Shown in pieces: positions 8,391 through 15,854 of a stretch of 38,846 nt of DNA. The DNA is from an uncultured Muribaculaceae bacterium. Lineage in GTDB: Bacteria; Bacteroidota; Bacteroidia; Bacteroidales; Muribaculaceae. A program made the position numbers and the translations under genes. The first letter of the stretch is position 1, and the number at the start of each line of letters is the position of its first letter. Location of the stretch: contig CAMWIJ010000023.1 of assembly GCA_947174275.1 (NCBI GenBank), positions 1-38,846 on the forward strand, read 5' to 3'. The notes below the pieces were generated by a model. That model had not been told where the DNA came from. It ran no database searches and saw only the letters and a list, made by a program, of their open reading frames with translations.

Positions 8391-8936
8391 TCAGGCCTGT
8401 GTTACGTTGTAGACGATGCGGTGAAGCAGAAGCGATGCTTCGGCGGGTGAGAGCGAAGCATCGGTCGACATCAGCCAGAGGTGAACGGGCGGGAGATATG
8501 TGTCGTAGGGAGGCTGCACATAGCTGCGGTCGATGATGTGGAACCCGAGCCGCTGATAGAAACGGATGCGGCTGAGGGCCTGCGGCGACAGGTGTTCGGG
8601 CTCGGCCTCGAGGAGTATCGGCATGGGGCTGCACTGGCGGCGCAGCAGGTTGATGGCGGCGCTTCCGATGCCCCGGCCACGCAGGGTGGGGTCGACAACG
8701 AAGTGCTCCACATATATGAAACTGTCAAATTTCCATGTCGTAATCATTCCGACGAGGTGTCGGTTGAGGTATACTCCTGTCAGATCGAGTTTTCCGTCGC
8801 ATCGTGACACGATTTTCTCCCAGGGGCGTTGCTCTGCCGGCGGGAATGCTTCGAGGTATATCTCTTTTGCGGCTTCGATGTCGCATGTCGCATCGAGTGG
8901 CGCGATCGTTACTTTGCTCTCATCAATAGCTGTCAT
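8391..8936 (-). CDS. GNAT-family N-acetyltransferase
   Basis: A 181-aa GNAT enzyme when started at the ATG at 8936. The reading frame extends to 8987, but the extra 17 residues are unlike a GNAT N-terminus and reach into the palindrome upstream. Motif A, the acetyl-CoA pyrophosphate loop, reads FVVDPTLRGRGIGSAAI, and FYQRLGFHI is the usual C-terminal strand. The substrate is unknown. It precedes the permease by 3 nt and follows the kinase-like gene with a 91-nt gap that contains a 21-bp palindrome. Confidence 0.85.
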   Translation of the reverse strand: MTAIDESKVTIAPLDATCDIEAAKEIYLEAFPPAEQRPWEKIVSRCDGKLDLTGVYLNRHLVGMITTWKFDSFIYVEHFVVDPTLRGRGIGSAAINLLRRQCSPMPILLEAEPEHLSPQALSRIRFYQRLGFHIIDRSYVQPPYDTYLPPVHLWLMSTDASLSPAEASLLLHRIVYNVTQA

Positions 8937-8983
8937 TGGCAGTCGATTGGTTATGTTTTTTGTTATTGGGCTGTTGCCTATAG

Positions 8984-9004
8984 GCATAACCGGGCCGGTT
9001 ATGC
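8984..9004 (-). terminator. 21-bp perfect palindrome after the kinase gene
   Basis: GCATAACCGG, one central base, then CCGGTTATGC. It lies 24 nt beyond the stop of the kinase-like gene and 47 nt before the GNAT start. No T-run follows on the - strand, so it may be an operator or processing site instead of an intrinsic terminator. Confidence 0.45.
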
Positions 9005-9027
9005 AAAATCTTCATGCGAAGAGAGAG

Positions 9028-11118
9028 TCACGAGATGGGTATCGTGAAAAGGAAGTTGGCGCCTTTTCCTTTGTGAGAGGTGTCGACTCTGACTGAGCCG
9101 CCGAGCAGGTCGGCAATCATGCGGCATATCGCAAGTCCCAGACCGCTGCCCTGTGTGGTGCGGTCGAGTTTGCGGAAACGGTCGAAAATTTCCTCTTCCT
9201 TACCCTCCGGAATGCCTATTCCGGTATCGGAGACTGCAAAGGTAACAGAATTATTCGGACGGTCAATGATGTAAGACAGGGAAATTGTGCCTTCGGAGGT
9301 AAATTTCGCTGCATTTGAGAGCAGATTTATCAGAACTTGCTCAACACGGCGGGAATCGGTGGTGATGTAGACGTCGGGAGCGTTCTCTTGTTCGAATGAT
9401 ATAGTGACGCCGGGCTGCAGCCGCGGGCGCATGCTGCCGATGGCCAGGCTGCAGAGGTCGCCGAGCAATACGGGATAGCGTTTTACCGAGAGGGTGGGAT
9501 CGTCGAGCTCACCGACGTCAAGGAGGTCGCGCACGGTGGTGCTGAGCAGTTCGGTGTTGAGCCGGACAATGTCGGCGTAGCGACGCAGATATTGTTTCTT
9601 GTCGTTGTCGGCGCAGTCGACGATAAGATGGGAGTATTCGACGATGGCGTTGAGGGGATTGTTTATCTCGCGGCTTATGTTGTCGATAAAATCGGATTTG
9701 TATTGTTCGGCGCGCTTGGCTTCGTCGCGTGCGGCAATGAGTTTTTTCTGTGTTTCGAGCAGGTTGGCCCGTTCGGATTTGAGTGCGTCGTTAGATGATG
9801 CGAGCGAACGTGCGAGTGTGCGTGATTTGTTTATGACTTTAATGAGAATGCCTACGATGATAAGCATTAATGCGAGGCAGATTATTCCGTATGTCAGGAG
9901 GTTGCGCTGATGTCTGACGCGGCTTTCGGCGTGGTCAAGCTCAAGGCGGGTGTTGCGCATCTGGAGTTCGTTGACGTTGTAGATGGTCTGCAGCTCGTTA
10001 TATGTTTCCTGGGCGGATAGGCGGGTGTAATCTTCAAGTGCGTTGTTGTATATGGTGGTGTACCGGAGCAGGGCGTCGTTGTCACCGGTGGCTTTTGCCG
10101 CGATTATGATGTTGCGCAGTGCGCGCATCATGTTGAAATTGTCGGAGCCGGTCTCGATGATGTTTTCAAGCATAGGGAGCGCGCCGGCGTAGTCTTTTAC
10201 GGCCATCAGATAGTAGGCGTTGGCGACATTCTGCTTCATGTCGGCAGCCACATCGGCATTGCGTGCGGCGATGGCGTTGATGCTGTCGTAGCACTGTTGT
10301 ATTTCGCGGGAGGAGAGTCCGGGATAGTTCTGCAGGAGGTTGCGGTAGGTGGAGTAGCGTATGGTGTCGTAGTTGCGGTATCTGCGTCCTTTTTTGTGGT
10401 AGAACCGGGTCATGTCGTCCATTATCGACAGGAGTTCCTTGTCGGCGTCGATGGCTTTTTCGGTCTGGTTGATATTGGTGTAGATCGATGATGCCTGGTT
10501 GTAAATTATATTGCGTACCGCGAAATCGGTTTCGGGCAGGGATTTCACCATGTCGAGCGATTTGTCGATATAATCGGTGAGCATGGCCATGTGTGTGCCG
10601 TTGCCGAGAAGAATGCAAAGGGTGCCGAGGCGTTCGATGTTCTGATATGGAGTGGCATCCGGGGTCAGTTTCTGGTATTGGCCGATTGTCTCCTTGATTT
10701 GTTTCAGGCGCTCGGCTTCGGAGGCGTAGCGTGCGATGAGTCCGGCACGGCGGAGCGAAATGAAGGTCCGGGTGGCGGCATGGTCATCACTTTCGGGATA
10801 GAGTTTGCATTTCTGCTGCAGCAGCTGCAGCACGGAGTCGTTGCGGGTGTAAATGTTGGCGAGATGGCGCAACATGTCAAGTCCGAGCGCATCGTTGCCT
10901 GAGCGTTCGGCTATGTCGAGCATCTGCCAAGCTACCGGGGCTCTGTCATTTCTGTCGGAGAGGTCGTAGATGTCATACAGTATTGTGATGCTGTCGGCGG
11001 TTGTACCGGCTGCACTGAGTCGGGAGCGCAGGCCGTCGATTGCGGATGTGGCGTGAGTGGATGAGACTGAGAGCATGACAGAGAGTGCGGTCAGTGTCCC
11101 GACGATGAATCTTTTCAT
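9028..11118 (-). CDS. Periplasmic-sensing histidine-kinase-like protein, H-box His replaced by Arg
   Basis: A 696-aa protein with a signal peptide (about residues 1-23), a helical TPR-like periplasmic region (about 27-400), one membrane helix (about 408-428), a coiled-coil linker and a histidine-kinase core. The N box (NLLSNAAKF), G1 (DTGIGIPEG), F (FDRFRK) and G2 (GSGLGLAI) motifs are intact, implying ATP binding. The H box reads NISREINNPLNAI where kinases normally have NxSHExRTPLNAI. The phosphoacceptor His is therefore Arg483 (codon at 9670-9672; CGC, one transition from CAC), and RTP is NNP. No response regulator is adjacent. It may be a pseudokinase or act by hetero-phosphorylation. Its long leader carries a MITE-like element. 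Confidence 0.9.
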   Translation of the reverse strand: MKRFIVGTLTALSVMLSVSSTHATSAIDGLRSRLSAAGTTADSITILYDIYDLSDRNDRAPVAWQMLDIAERSGNDALGLDMLRHLANIYTRNDSVLQLLQQKCKLYPESDDHAATRTFISLRRAGLIARYASEAERLKQIKETIGQYQKLTPDATPYQNIERLGTLCILLGNGTHMAMLTDYIDKSLDMVKSLPETDFAVRNIIYNQASSIYTNINQTEKAIDADKELLSIMDDMTRFYHKKGRRYRNYDTIRYSTYRNLLQNYPGLSSREIQQCYDSINAIAARNADVAADMKQNVANAYYLMAVKDYAGALPMLENIIETGSDNFNMMRALRNIIIAAKATGDNDALLRYTTIYNNALEDYTRLSAQETYNELQTIYNVNELQMRNTRLELDHAESRVRHQRNLLTYGIICLALMLIIVGILIKVINKSRTLARSLASSNDALKSERANLLETQKKLIAARDEAKRAEQYKSDFIDNISREINNPLNAIVEYSHLIVDCADNDKKQYLRRYADIVRLNTELLSTTVRDLLDVGELDDPTLSVKRYPVLLGDLCSLAIGSMRPRLQPGVTISFEQENAPDVYITTDSRRVEQVLINLLSNAAKFTSEGTISLSYIIDRPNNSVTFAVSDTGIGIPEGKEEEIFDRFRKLDRTTQGSGLGLAICRMIADLLGGSVRVDTSHKGKGANFLFTIPIS

Positions 11119-11141
11119 TACTTATTAAGGTCTTGTTGTTA

Positions 11142-11336
11142 AGAGTATGTTTACTTTTAAACCAAATTAAATATTTGAGTATGTCCTATTAATTTTTGAT
11201 TTCATCACAAAGGATCTTTTGGGCTCTTTTTTAAGATTTCATCAGTCACGATGCTCGCATCGCTCCCTCTTCAACTTTAAAAAAGCCCTCCAAAATCTAT
11301 CTTTGCGCTAAAATCATTTAAAAGTAAACATACTCT
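11142..11336. mobile_element. MITE-like element, 195 bp, 20-bp terminal inverted repeats
   Basis: The ends AGAGTATGTTTACTTTTAAA (11142-11161) and TTTAAAAGTAAACATACTCT (11317-11336) are perfect 20-bp inverted repeats. The interior is a second long imperfect palindrome: the CAAAGGAT...GGGCTCTTTTTTAA side (about 11208-11235) pairs with TTTAAAAAAGCCCTCCAAAAT...CTTTG (about 11276-11305), around the small hairpin GATGCTCGCATC. There is no ORF and no obvious target-site duplication. The left 64 bp (11140-11203) recur inverted at 31023-31086 with one mismatch. Confidence 0.7.
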
Positions 11337-11380
11337 AAAATTGCAGCTGCAAGGTGTGATTGATGCAACAAAAGCTGTGG

Positions 11381-11411
11381 CAAATATACGCAAACGGTGT
11401 GGCTTTAACAA
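11381..11411 (-). promoter_or_regulatory. Promoter of the kinase-like gene
   Basis: On the - strand, TTG (11409-11411), a 20-nt spacer and TATATTTG (11381-11388). The predicted start near 11374 gives a leader of about 255 nt that contains the whole MITE-like element. Confidence 0.75.
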
Positions 11412-11445
11412 ATTTTTTCTGTTTCTGCGTGAGCGATGCCAGTGA

Positions 11446-11483
11446 GAAAAAACTGACCGCCGTCAATAAGAGCCGGCGGTCAG
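11446..11483 (-). terminator. Intrinsic terminator of the repeat-containing membrane protein gene
   Basis: On the - strand the stem CTGACCGCCG pairs with CGGCGGTCAG across an 11-nt loop, followed directly by TTTTTT. It begins about 30 nt after the stop codon at 11515. Confidence 0.85.
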
Positions 11484-11514
11484 CTATGGTTAGAAGTCGG
11501 GTGTGACTGTGTCG

Positions 11515-12711
11515 TTATTGCTGCTGCCCGGGGTTGTTGATGCGTTGGTTGAGCAGGCGTGTTGCGAGCTGTATGTAGCCGTCGTAGTAGTTGTCGGCGT
11601 TTGCAAGGATGCCTTGCAGTTCTTCGATTGAGAGGGATGAGACTTCGTTGATGAAGTCCTGGTTTTCACGGGCAAGGAGCTCCATTGAAGCGGCATCGAG
11701 CACTTCGGGGGCAAAGCCCTGAATGTTGTCGTGAACTACGCTAAGGAGCTGTTGGTCAGAGAAGTCTTTGATTGCTTCCCATCCCTGACGCTTGGTGAGG
11801 GTGCGACGAGCTTCGTCGACAAATGCCTGGTTGGCGTAGAGGGCCGGGTTGTTGATGATGTTAGTGAGCTCGTTGTCAGTCATGCCCATGAGGAGTTTTT
11901 TCTGATCGGGGGTGATTGATGACATGGATCGGGGCGCGAATGTCTGCTGCGGCTGTTGCTGCGCGGGGCGCGGAGTCTCAGCGGCGGGAGTCGCGGGAAC
12001 GGCGGGAGTTGCCGGTTGCTCAACGTAAGTGGTTTCGGCTGTGAGATAATCAGGCTCGTCGGCGTTGTCTTCTTCAATCAAGCGGGCATTGGAAACAGCT
12101 TTCCACCAGCCGGATACGGCAACTATAGAGAGCACGAGCGGCAATGCTGAAAGGAAAATCATGAAGTTTCTGAACGCGGAATAAGAACTTATGCTTGATG
12201 CGAATATCTTTACAATGATGAATACAATCAGCGGAAGGAATGCGAGAAGCAGATACGCAATGCCTGATTTTTTCATTGCGCTGAGGCGTCCCGACATCAT
12301 AAAGGCTCCGATTGAGATCGGGAGGTTGATACAGAAGGTAATCAACAGTATGATCATCAGTTTTGACTCGAAGTCATGAGTGAAAGACAGGCAGGTTCTT
12401 TGGAATGTTTCGTCAAAAGCAAATATCACCTGAATGATGCCGCCGAGTAAAACTCCGATAATGCAAAGGCATAACGCGCCTGACTTTATGTCAAGTCTTT
12501 TTGCTGTGCCGGCGGCGCTTGTGAGCCCTCCGGCCCATATCAGACAGCCGGCGAACTGTATGACAATCAATGCTCTTTCAACTGATTCTTCCGGCTCTTT
12601 GAATGCTTTGAGGAAAATGAGAAGCGTGATGACGGCGAGTGGCAGCATAGCGATTGTGGCGCCAATGGCGGCGCATCGGAGCGAGCCGCTGATTTTTGCA
12701 GGTTGGTCCAT
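11515..12711 (-). CDS. Membrane protein with three C-terminal helical repeats, unknown function
   Basis: A 398-aa protein. The N-terminal 205 residues contain about six hydrophobic helices. A Pro/Ala/Gln-rich linker follows (about 225-270; TPAVPATPAAETPRPAQQQ). The C-terminal soluble part has three related units of 40-43 residues beginning MTDNELTNIINN (277), FSDQQLLSVVHD (317) and LSIEELQGILAN (360). Each continues to a segment of the form A-R-x-L-x-x-R (DEARRTLTKR, DAASMELLAR, LATRLLNQR). Similar short units occur in other Bacteroidales membrane proteins, but I know of no assigned function. It has its own promoter and terminator, so it is monocistronic and divergent from neuC. Confidence 0.8.
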   Translation of the reverse strand: MDQPAKISGSLRCAAIGATIAMLPLAVITLLIFLKAFKEPEESVERALIVIQFAGCLIWAGGLTSAAGTAKRLDIKSGALCLCIIGVLLGGIIQVIFAFDETFQRTCLSFTHDFESKLMIILLITFCINLPISIGAFMMSGRLSAMKKSGIAYLLLAFLPLIVFIIVKIFASSISSYSAFRNFMIFLSALPLVLSIVAVSGWWKAVSNARLIEEDNADEPDYLTAETTYVEQPATPAVPATPAAETPRPAQQQPQQTFAPRSMSSITPDQKKLLMGMTDNELTNIINNPALYANQAFVDEARRTLTKRQGWEAIKDFSDQQLLSVVHDNIQGFAPEVLDAASMELLARENQDFINEVSSLSIEELQGILANADNYYDGYIQLATRLLNQRINNPGQQQ

Positions 12712-12770
12712 GTGTTTTGTTTTGAGGTTATTTATGTGATTGATGATTTGAATTGGCTTATTAAGTTCGT

Positions 12771-12801
12771 CAAATTTAGTAAAATATGGGGATTAAAGCA
12801 A
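12771..12801 (-). promoter_or_regulatory. Promoter of the repeat-containing membrane protein gene
   Basis: On the - strand, TTG (12799-12801), a 20-nt spacer and TAAATTTG (12771-12778), leaving a leader of about 50 nt. It is back to back with the neuC -7 box at 12811. Confidence 0.75.
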
Positions 12802-12810
12802 AAAAACAGT

Positions 12811-12818
12811 TAATTTTG
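12811..12818 (+). promoter_or_regulatory. Candidate -7 box for neuC
   Basis: TAATTTTG matches TAnnTTTG exactly, but no TTG lies 19-21 nt upstream. It ends only 10 nt before the ATG at 12829, so the transcript would be nearly leaderless. Confidence 0.5.
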
Positions 12819-12828
12819 TGGAATAATT

Positions 12829-14001
12829 ATGGAAGCAGGAATAAAAACAAGACATATAGCGATAGTCAGTTCGACGCGAGCCGACTGGGGTCTGCTCTCG
12901 CCGATAGCCAAAGAGCTGCGGCGACGCGACGGCGTCAGACTGAGTGTTGTGGCGACCAACATGCATCTCGACGAGACACGGGGCATGACGGTCAGCGAGA
13001 TACGTGATGACGGATTTGAGCCGGCTGCACTTGTGGCAATGCGATATGCATCTGACAGCGAGGTAGACACTGCTGTGGCTATGGGCGAGCATCTTGCCGA
13101 TATGGCGAGAACGCTTGGCGAGTTGCGTCCGGATCTGCTGCTTGTGCTCGGCGACCGTTTCGAGATGCTTGCCGTGGCGTCGGCCGCCACCATGCTGCAT
13201 ATCCCGATAGCGCATATATCGGGAGGTGAAATCACCGAGGGGGCTGTCGATGACAACATACGTCATGCGATAAGCAAGCTGTCGTCGCTGCATTTTGCAA
13301 CGACAGAGCGGCATCGCCAGCGGCTTATAGCGATGGGCGAGCAGCCCTGCAATGTGCTTAATGCCGGAGCGCCGGGCGTGTGGAACATGAATCATGCGTC
13401 GGTGATGGAGCGTGAGGCGCTGGAGCAGTCGTTAGGGTTCGGTTTCGACGGCCGTGTGCTGCTTGTCACCTATCATCCCGCCACGAATGACACGGAGGCT
13501 CCGTCGGTGAGATTCGGTGCTCTTCTTGAGGCGCTTGACCGGCATGCCGACTGCAAGGTGCTTATAACATATCCTAACAACGACCCTAACAGCGGGGAGA
13601 TCATCGAGATGATAACCGAGTATCAGCGGCGACGCGGCGATGCGGTGCTTGCCGTGCCGTCATTGGGCGCGTTGCGTTACCGCTCGGCGTTGCGCTGTGT
13701 GACGGCAGTGGTCGGGAACTCGTCGAGCGGAGTGGTAGAGGTGCCGTCGGCCGGCGTTCCGGTGGTGAATATCGGAATGCGGCAGCAGGGGCGCACCGCG
13801 TCGGAGGCCGTGATACATTGCGGAGATGACGCCGACTCCATCGATGCGGCGATAACCGAGGCACTGACAGAAGAGGCCGCGCAGAGGGCGCGCGTCACCC
13901 CCAACCCCTACGAGCAGGAGGATACGATAGAACTGATAGCCGGGCGGCTGGCCGAGTGCGACATCACACTTCTGCTGCCCAAAAAATTTCATGATATATG
14001 A
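12829..14001 (+). CDS. neuC: UDP-GlcNAc 2-epimerase (hydrolysing), NeuC/LegG type
   Basis: A 390-aa GT-B-fold enzyme that removes the nucleotide and epimerises C2, giving ManNAc (NeuC) or the diacetamido analogue (LegG). Visible family motifs are TRADWGLL (17-24) near the N-terminus, VLGDRFEML, the block ISGGEITEGAVDDNIRHAIS that separates NeuC-like hydrolysing enzymes from WecB, TYHPAT and GNSSSGVVE. The start sits 10 nt after a -7 box. It overlaps the following cytidylyltransferase gene by 4 nt (ATGA). The CBS nucleotidyltransferase two genes on hints at a LegG rather than sialic acid role; the substrate cannot be settled from sequence alone. Confidence 0.88.
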   Translation: MEAGIKTRHIAIVSSTRADWGLLSPIAKELRRRDGVRLSVVATNMHLDETRGMTVSEIRDDGFEPAALVAMRYASDSEVDTAVAMGEHLADMARTLGELRPDLLLVLGDRFEMLAVASAATMLHIPIAHISGGEITEGAVDDNIRHAISKLSSLHFATTERHRQRLIAMGEQPCNVLNAGAPGVWNMNHASVMEREALEQSLGFGFDGRVLLVTYHPATNDTEAPSVRFGALLEALDRHADCKVLITYPNNDPNSGEIIEMITEYQRRRGDAVLAVPSLGALRYRSALRCVTAVVGNSSSGVVEVPSAGVPVVNIGMRQQGRTASEAVIHCGDDADSIDAAITEALTEEAAQRARVTPNPYEQEDTIELIAGRLAECDITLLLPKKFHDI

Positions 14002-14687
14002 AGCCGTTGATAATCATACCCGCCAGAGGCGGCAGCAAGGGGATACCCAAGAAGAATATCGCTATGCTTGACGGGCGTCCGCTGATAGACTATACAATCA
14101 AGGCGGCGCTTGCCACTGCGGCGCCATGTCAGATAATATTGTCGACCGACTCAGAAGAGATAGCCTCTGTGGCCCGGGACTGCGGGCTTGAGACGCCCTA
14201 CCGCCGTCCTGCAGAGCTTGCGACAGATACGGCGGGCTCGCGCGAGGTGATACTCGATGTGATGGACTGGGCGCAGAAAGAAGGCCGGGAGTATGACGCC
14301 GTGGTGCTGCTTCAGCCGACTTCGCCGTTGCGCAAGCCTGTGGATATCGCCGGAGCGATGGCGCTTTATGACGACAGCATAGACATGGTGGTGAGTGTGG
14401 CGGAAGCGCGCAGCAATCCATATTACAACTGCTTTGAGGCAGATGCCGACGGTTATCTGCATGTGAGCAAGGGGGACGGGTTATACACGCGGCGTCAGGA
14501 TGTGCCGCCGGCTTTTGAGTATAACGGAGCGGTGTATGTGATAAATCCGCAGAGTATCAGGAAGATGGCAATGGGTGAATTTCCGCGGCGCGTGCCGTAT
14601 CTGATGCCTGCGGAGCGTTCGGTTGACATCGACACGCCCATTGACCTTATAATAGCCTCGCATCTGCTTGCGGCTGCGAAACATTGA
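13998..14687 (+). CDS. neuA: CMP-nonulosonate synthetase (acylneuraminate cytidylyltransferase), NeuA/LegF type
   Basis: A 229-aa nucleotidyltransferase that activates sialic, legionaminic or pseudaminic acid with CTP. The signature is IPARGGSKGIPKKNI (residues 6-20), followed by STDSEEIA, LQPTSPLRK and the RRQD...EYNGAVYVI region. It overlaps neuC by 4 nt, so both are presumably translated together. The nonulosonate synthase (NeuB/LegI) that should act between the two is not in this window. A promoter for the next gene starts inside its stop codon. Confidence 0.9.
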   Translation: MKPLIIIPARGGSKGIPKKNIAMLDGRPLIDYTIKAALATAAPCQIILSTDSEEIASVARDCGLETPYRRPAELATDTAGSREVILDVMDWAQKEGREYDAVVLLQPTSPLRKPVDIAGAMALYDDSIDMVVSVAEARSNPYYNCFEADADGYLHVSKGDGLYTRRQDVPPAFEYNGAVYVINPQSIRKMAMGEFPRRVPYLMPAERSVDIDTPIDLIIASHLLAAAKH

Positions 14688-14713
14688 TTTTTTATGGAAA
14701 AATTGTAACTTTG
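14684..14713 (+). promoter_or_regulatory. Promoter of the CBS nucleotidyltransferase gene
   Basis: TTG (14684-14686, overlapping the neuA stop), a 19-nt spacer and TAACTTTG (14706-14713). The ATG at 14719 is 5 nt past the -7 box, so transcription would start at or very near the start codon. Confidence 0.7.
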
Positions 14714-14718
14714 CGGAT

Positions 14719-15792
14719 ATGCAGAAGTTTCAACGACATATAATACCCTCCACGGCTACAGTCAGAGAGGCGATTGAGGCGCTTGACCGACTGTCGGGCG
14801 ATGCCATGACACTGATAGTGACCGACGGAGAGGAACGCCCGCGCGGCACTGTGACCGACGGCGACATAAGGCGAGCCCTGATACGCGGCATCCGGCTTGA
14901 CGACAATGTCGGAAAGGCAATGAACAAGGCATTCCGTTCGGTAAACCGCCGCAATGCCGATGTCGGTTTTATCAGGTATATCAGAAATGCCGGCATCCGG
15001 CTGCTCCCGATAATTGATGACGAGGGACGGCTTGTGGAGATAGTTGACCTGTATAAGGTCAGTTCGCTGCTTCCGCTGAGTGCCCTGATAATGGCCGGCG
15101 GAAAGGGTGAGCGGCTTCGCCCTATGACACTGACGACCCCGAAGCCGCTGCTTGCGATCGAGGGTAAGGCGATAATCGACTATAACATAGAGGCACTTGC
15201 GCGTGTAGGTGTCGACGAGGTGGTGGTCAGCACCGCCTATCTTGCCGAGCAGCTCGACGCGCATTTCTCCGAGCCTGTGGCCGGGATAAATGTCAGAACC
15301 ATCAGGGAAGAGCAGCCGCGCGGCACCATCGGTGCGCTGGCCGATGCGCTGCCGATGCTGACCAACGACACAGTGCTGGTGATGAACTCCGATCTTCTTA
15401 CCGATATAGCGCTCGACGAGATGTATATACGTCACAGAGAGGAGGAAGCGGATATAACGGTGGCCGCGATACCGTATACGGTGTCGGTGCCTTACGCCAT
15501 ACTGTCGACAGAAGGGAGCTGCGTGACCTCGCTTGAGGAGAAACCGACATATTCGCTTTATGCCAACGGAGGTATCTACATGATATCGAAAGCGGTGGCC
15601 GCTCTTGTGCCGTCAGAACGGCGCTACGATGCGACAGACTTGATCGAGGACGCTCTTGCCCGCGGAATGAAGGTGGTGTATTTTCCTATCAACGGCACGT
15701 GGATAGATGTGGGAACGCCGGCTGATTTCCGTCATGCGGCGGATATCATGAAGTATCACGGAGGAAAACATCGGCAGGGCGCCGGACGTTAA
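14719..15792 (+). CDS. CBS-domain sugar-1-phosphate nucleotidyltransferase, PtmE/LegE-like
   Basis: A 357-aa protein with two CBS motifs (about residues 5-118) fused to a nucleotidyltransferase domain opening with ALIMAGGKGERLRPMTLTTPKPLL (in parts, about 124-147). This order is that of Campylobacter PtmE, which makes GDP-glucosamine at the entry of the GDP-route to legionaminic acid; related proteins also serve GDP-heptose or other sugars. An upstream in-frame ATG at 14668 lies inside neuA and upstream of the promoter, so 14719 is preferred. Its stop falls within a 15-bp tandem duplication. Confidence 0.85.
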   Translation: MQKFQRHIIPSTATVREAIEALDRLSGDAMTLIVTDGEERPRGTVTDGDIRRALIRGIRLDDNVGKAMNKAFRSVNRRNADVGFIRYIRNAGIRLLPIIDDEGRLVEIVDLYKVSSLLPLSALIMAGGKGERLRPMTLTTPKPLLAIEGKAIIDYNIEALARVGVDEVVVSTAYLAEQLDAHFSEPVAGINVRTIREEQPRGTIGALADALPMLTNDTVLVMNSDLLTDIALDEMYIRHREEEADITVAAIPYTVSVPYAILSTEGSCVTSLEEKPTYSLYANGGIYMISKAVAALVPSERRYDATDLIEDALARGMKVVYFPINGTWIDVGTPADFRHAADIMKYHGGKHRQGAGR

Positions 15793-15811
15793 TATACCGG
15801 ACGTTAATATA
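15782..15811 (+). repeat. Exact 15-bp tandem duplication across a stop codon
   Basis: CCGGACGTTAATATA occurs twice head to tail (15782-15796 and 15797-15811). The first copy contains the last codons and TAA of the nucleotidyltransferase gene, so the duplication leaves the protein unchanged. Confidence 0.9.
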
Positions 15812-15854
15812 TAGGTGACTGCCCGTAAAAAAATTAGAAACAAAGAGAAAAGTT

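Larger units (their letters stand above)
11119..11514. other. Intergenic region: kinase leader and MITE-like element
   Basis: This 396-bp gap has no gene. On the - strand it holds, in transcription order, the terminator of the upstream membrane-protein gene (11446-11483), the kinase promoter (11381-11411), a MITE-like inverted-repeat element (11142-11336) inside the predicted 5' leader, and about 20 nt of spacer before the kinase ATG at 11118. Confidence 0.7.

Noticed and set aside
14668-14718. Upstream start for the CBS nucleotidyltransferase
   Set aside because: The 17 extra residues would be encoded within the neuA 3' end and the promoter, and do not resemble a CBS N-terminus.
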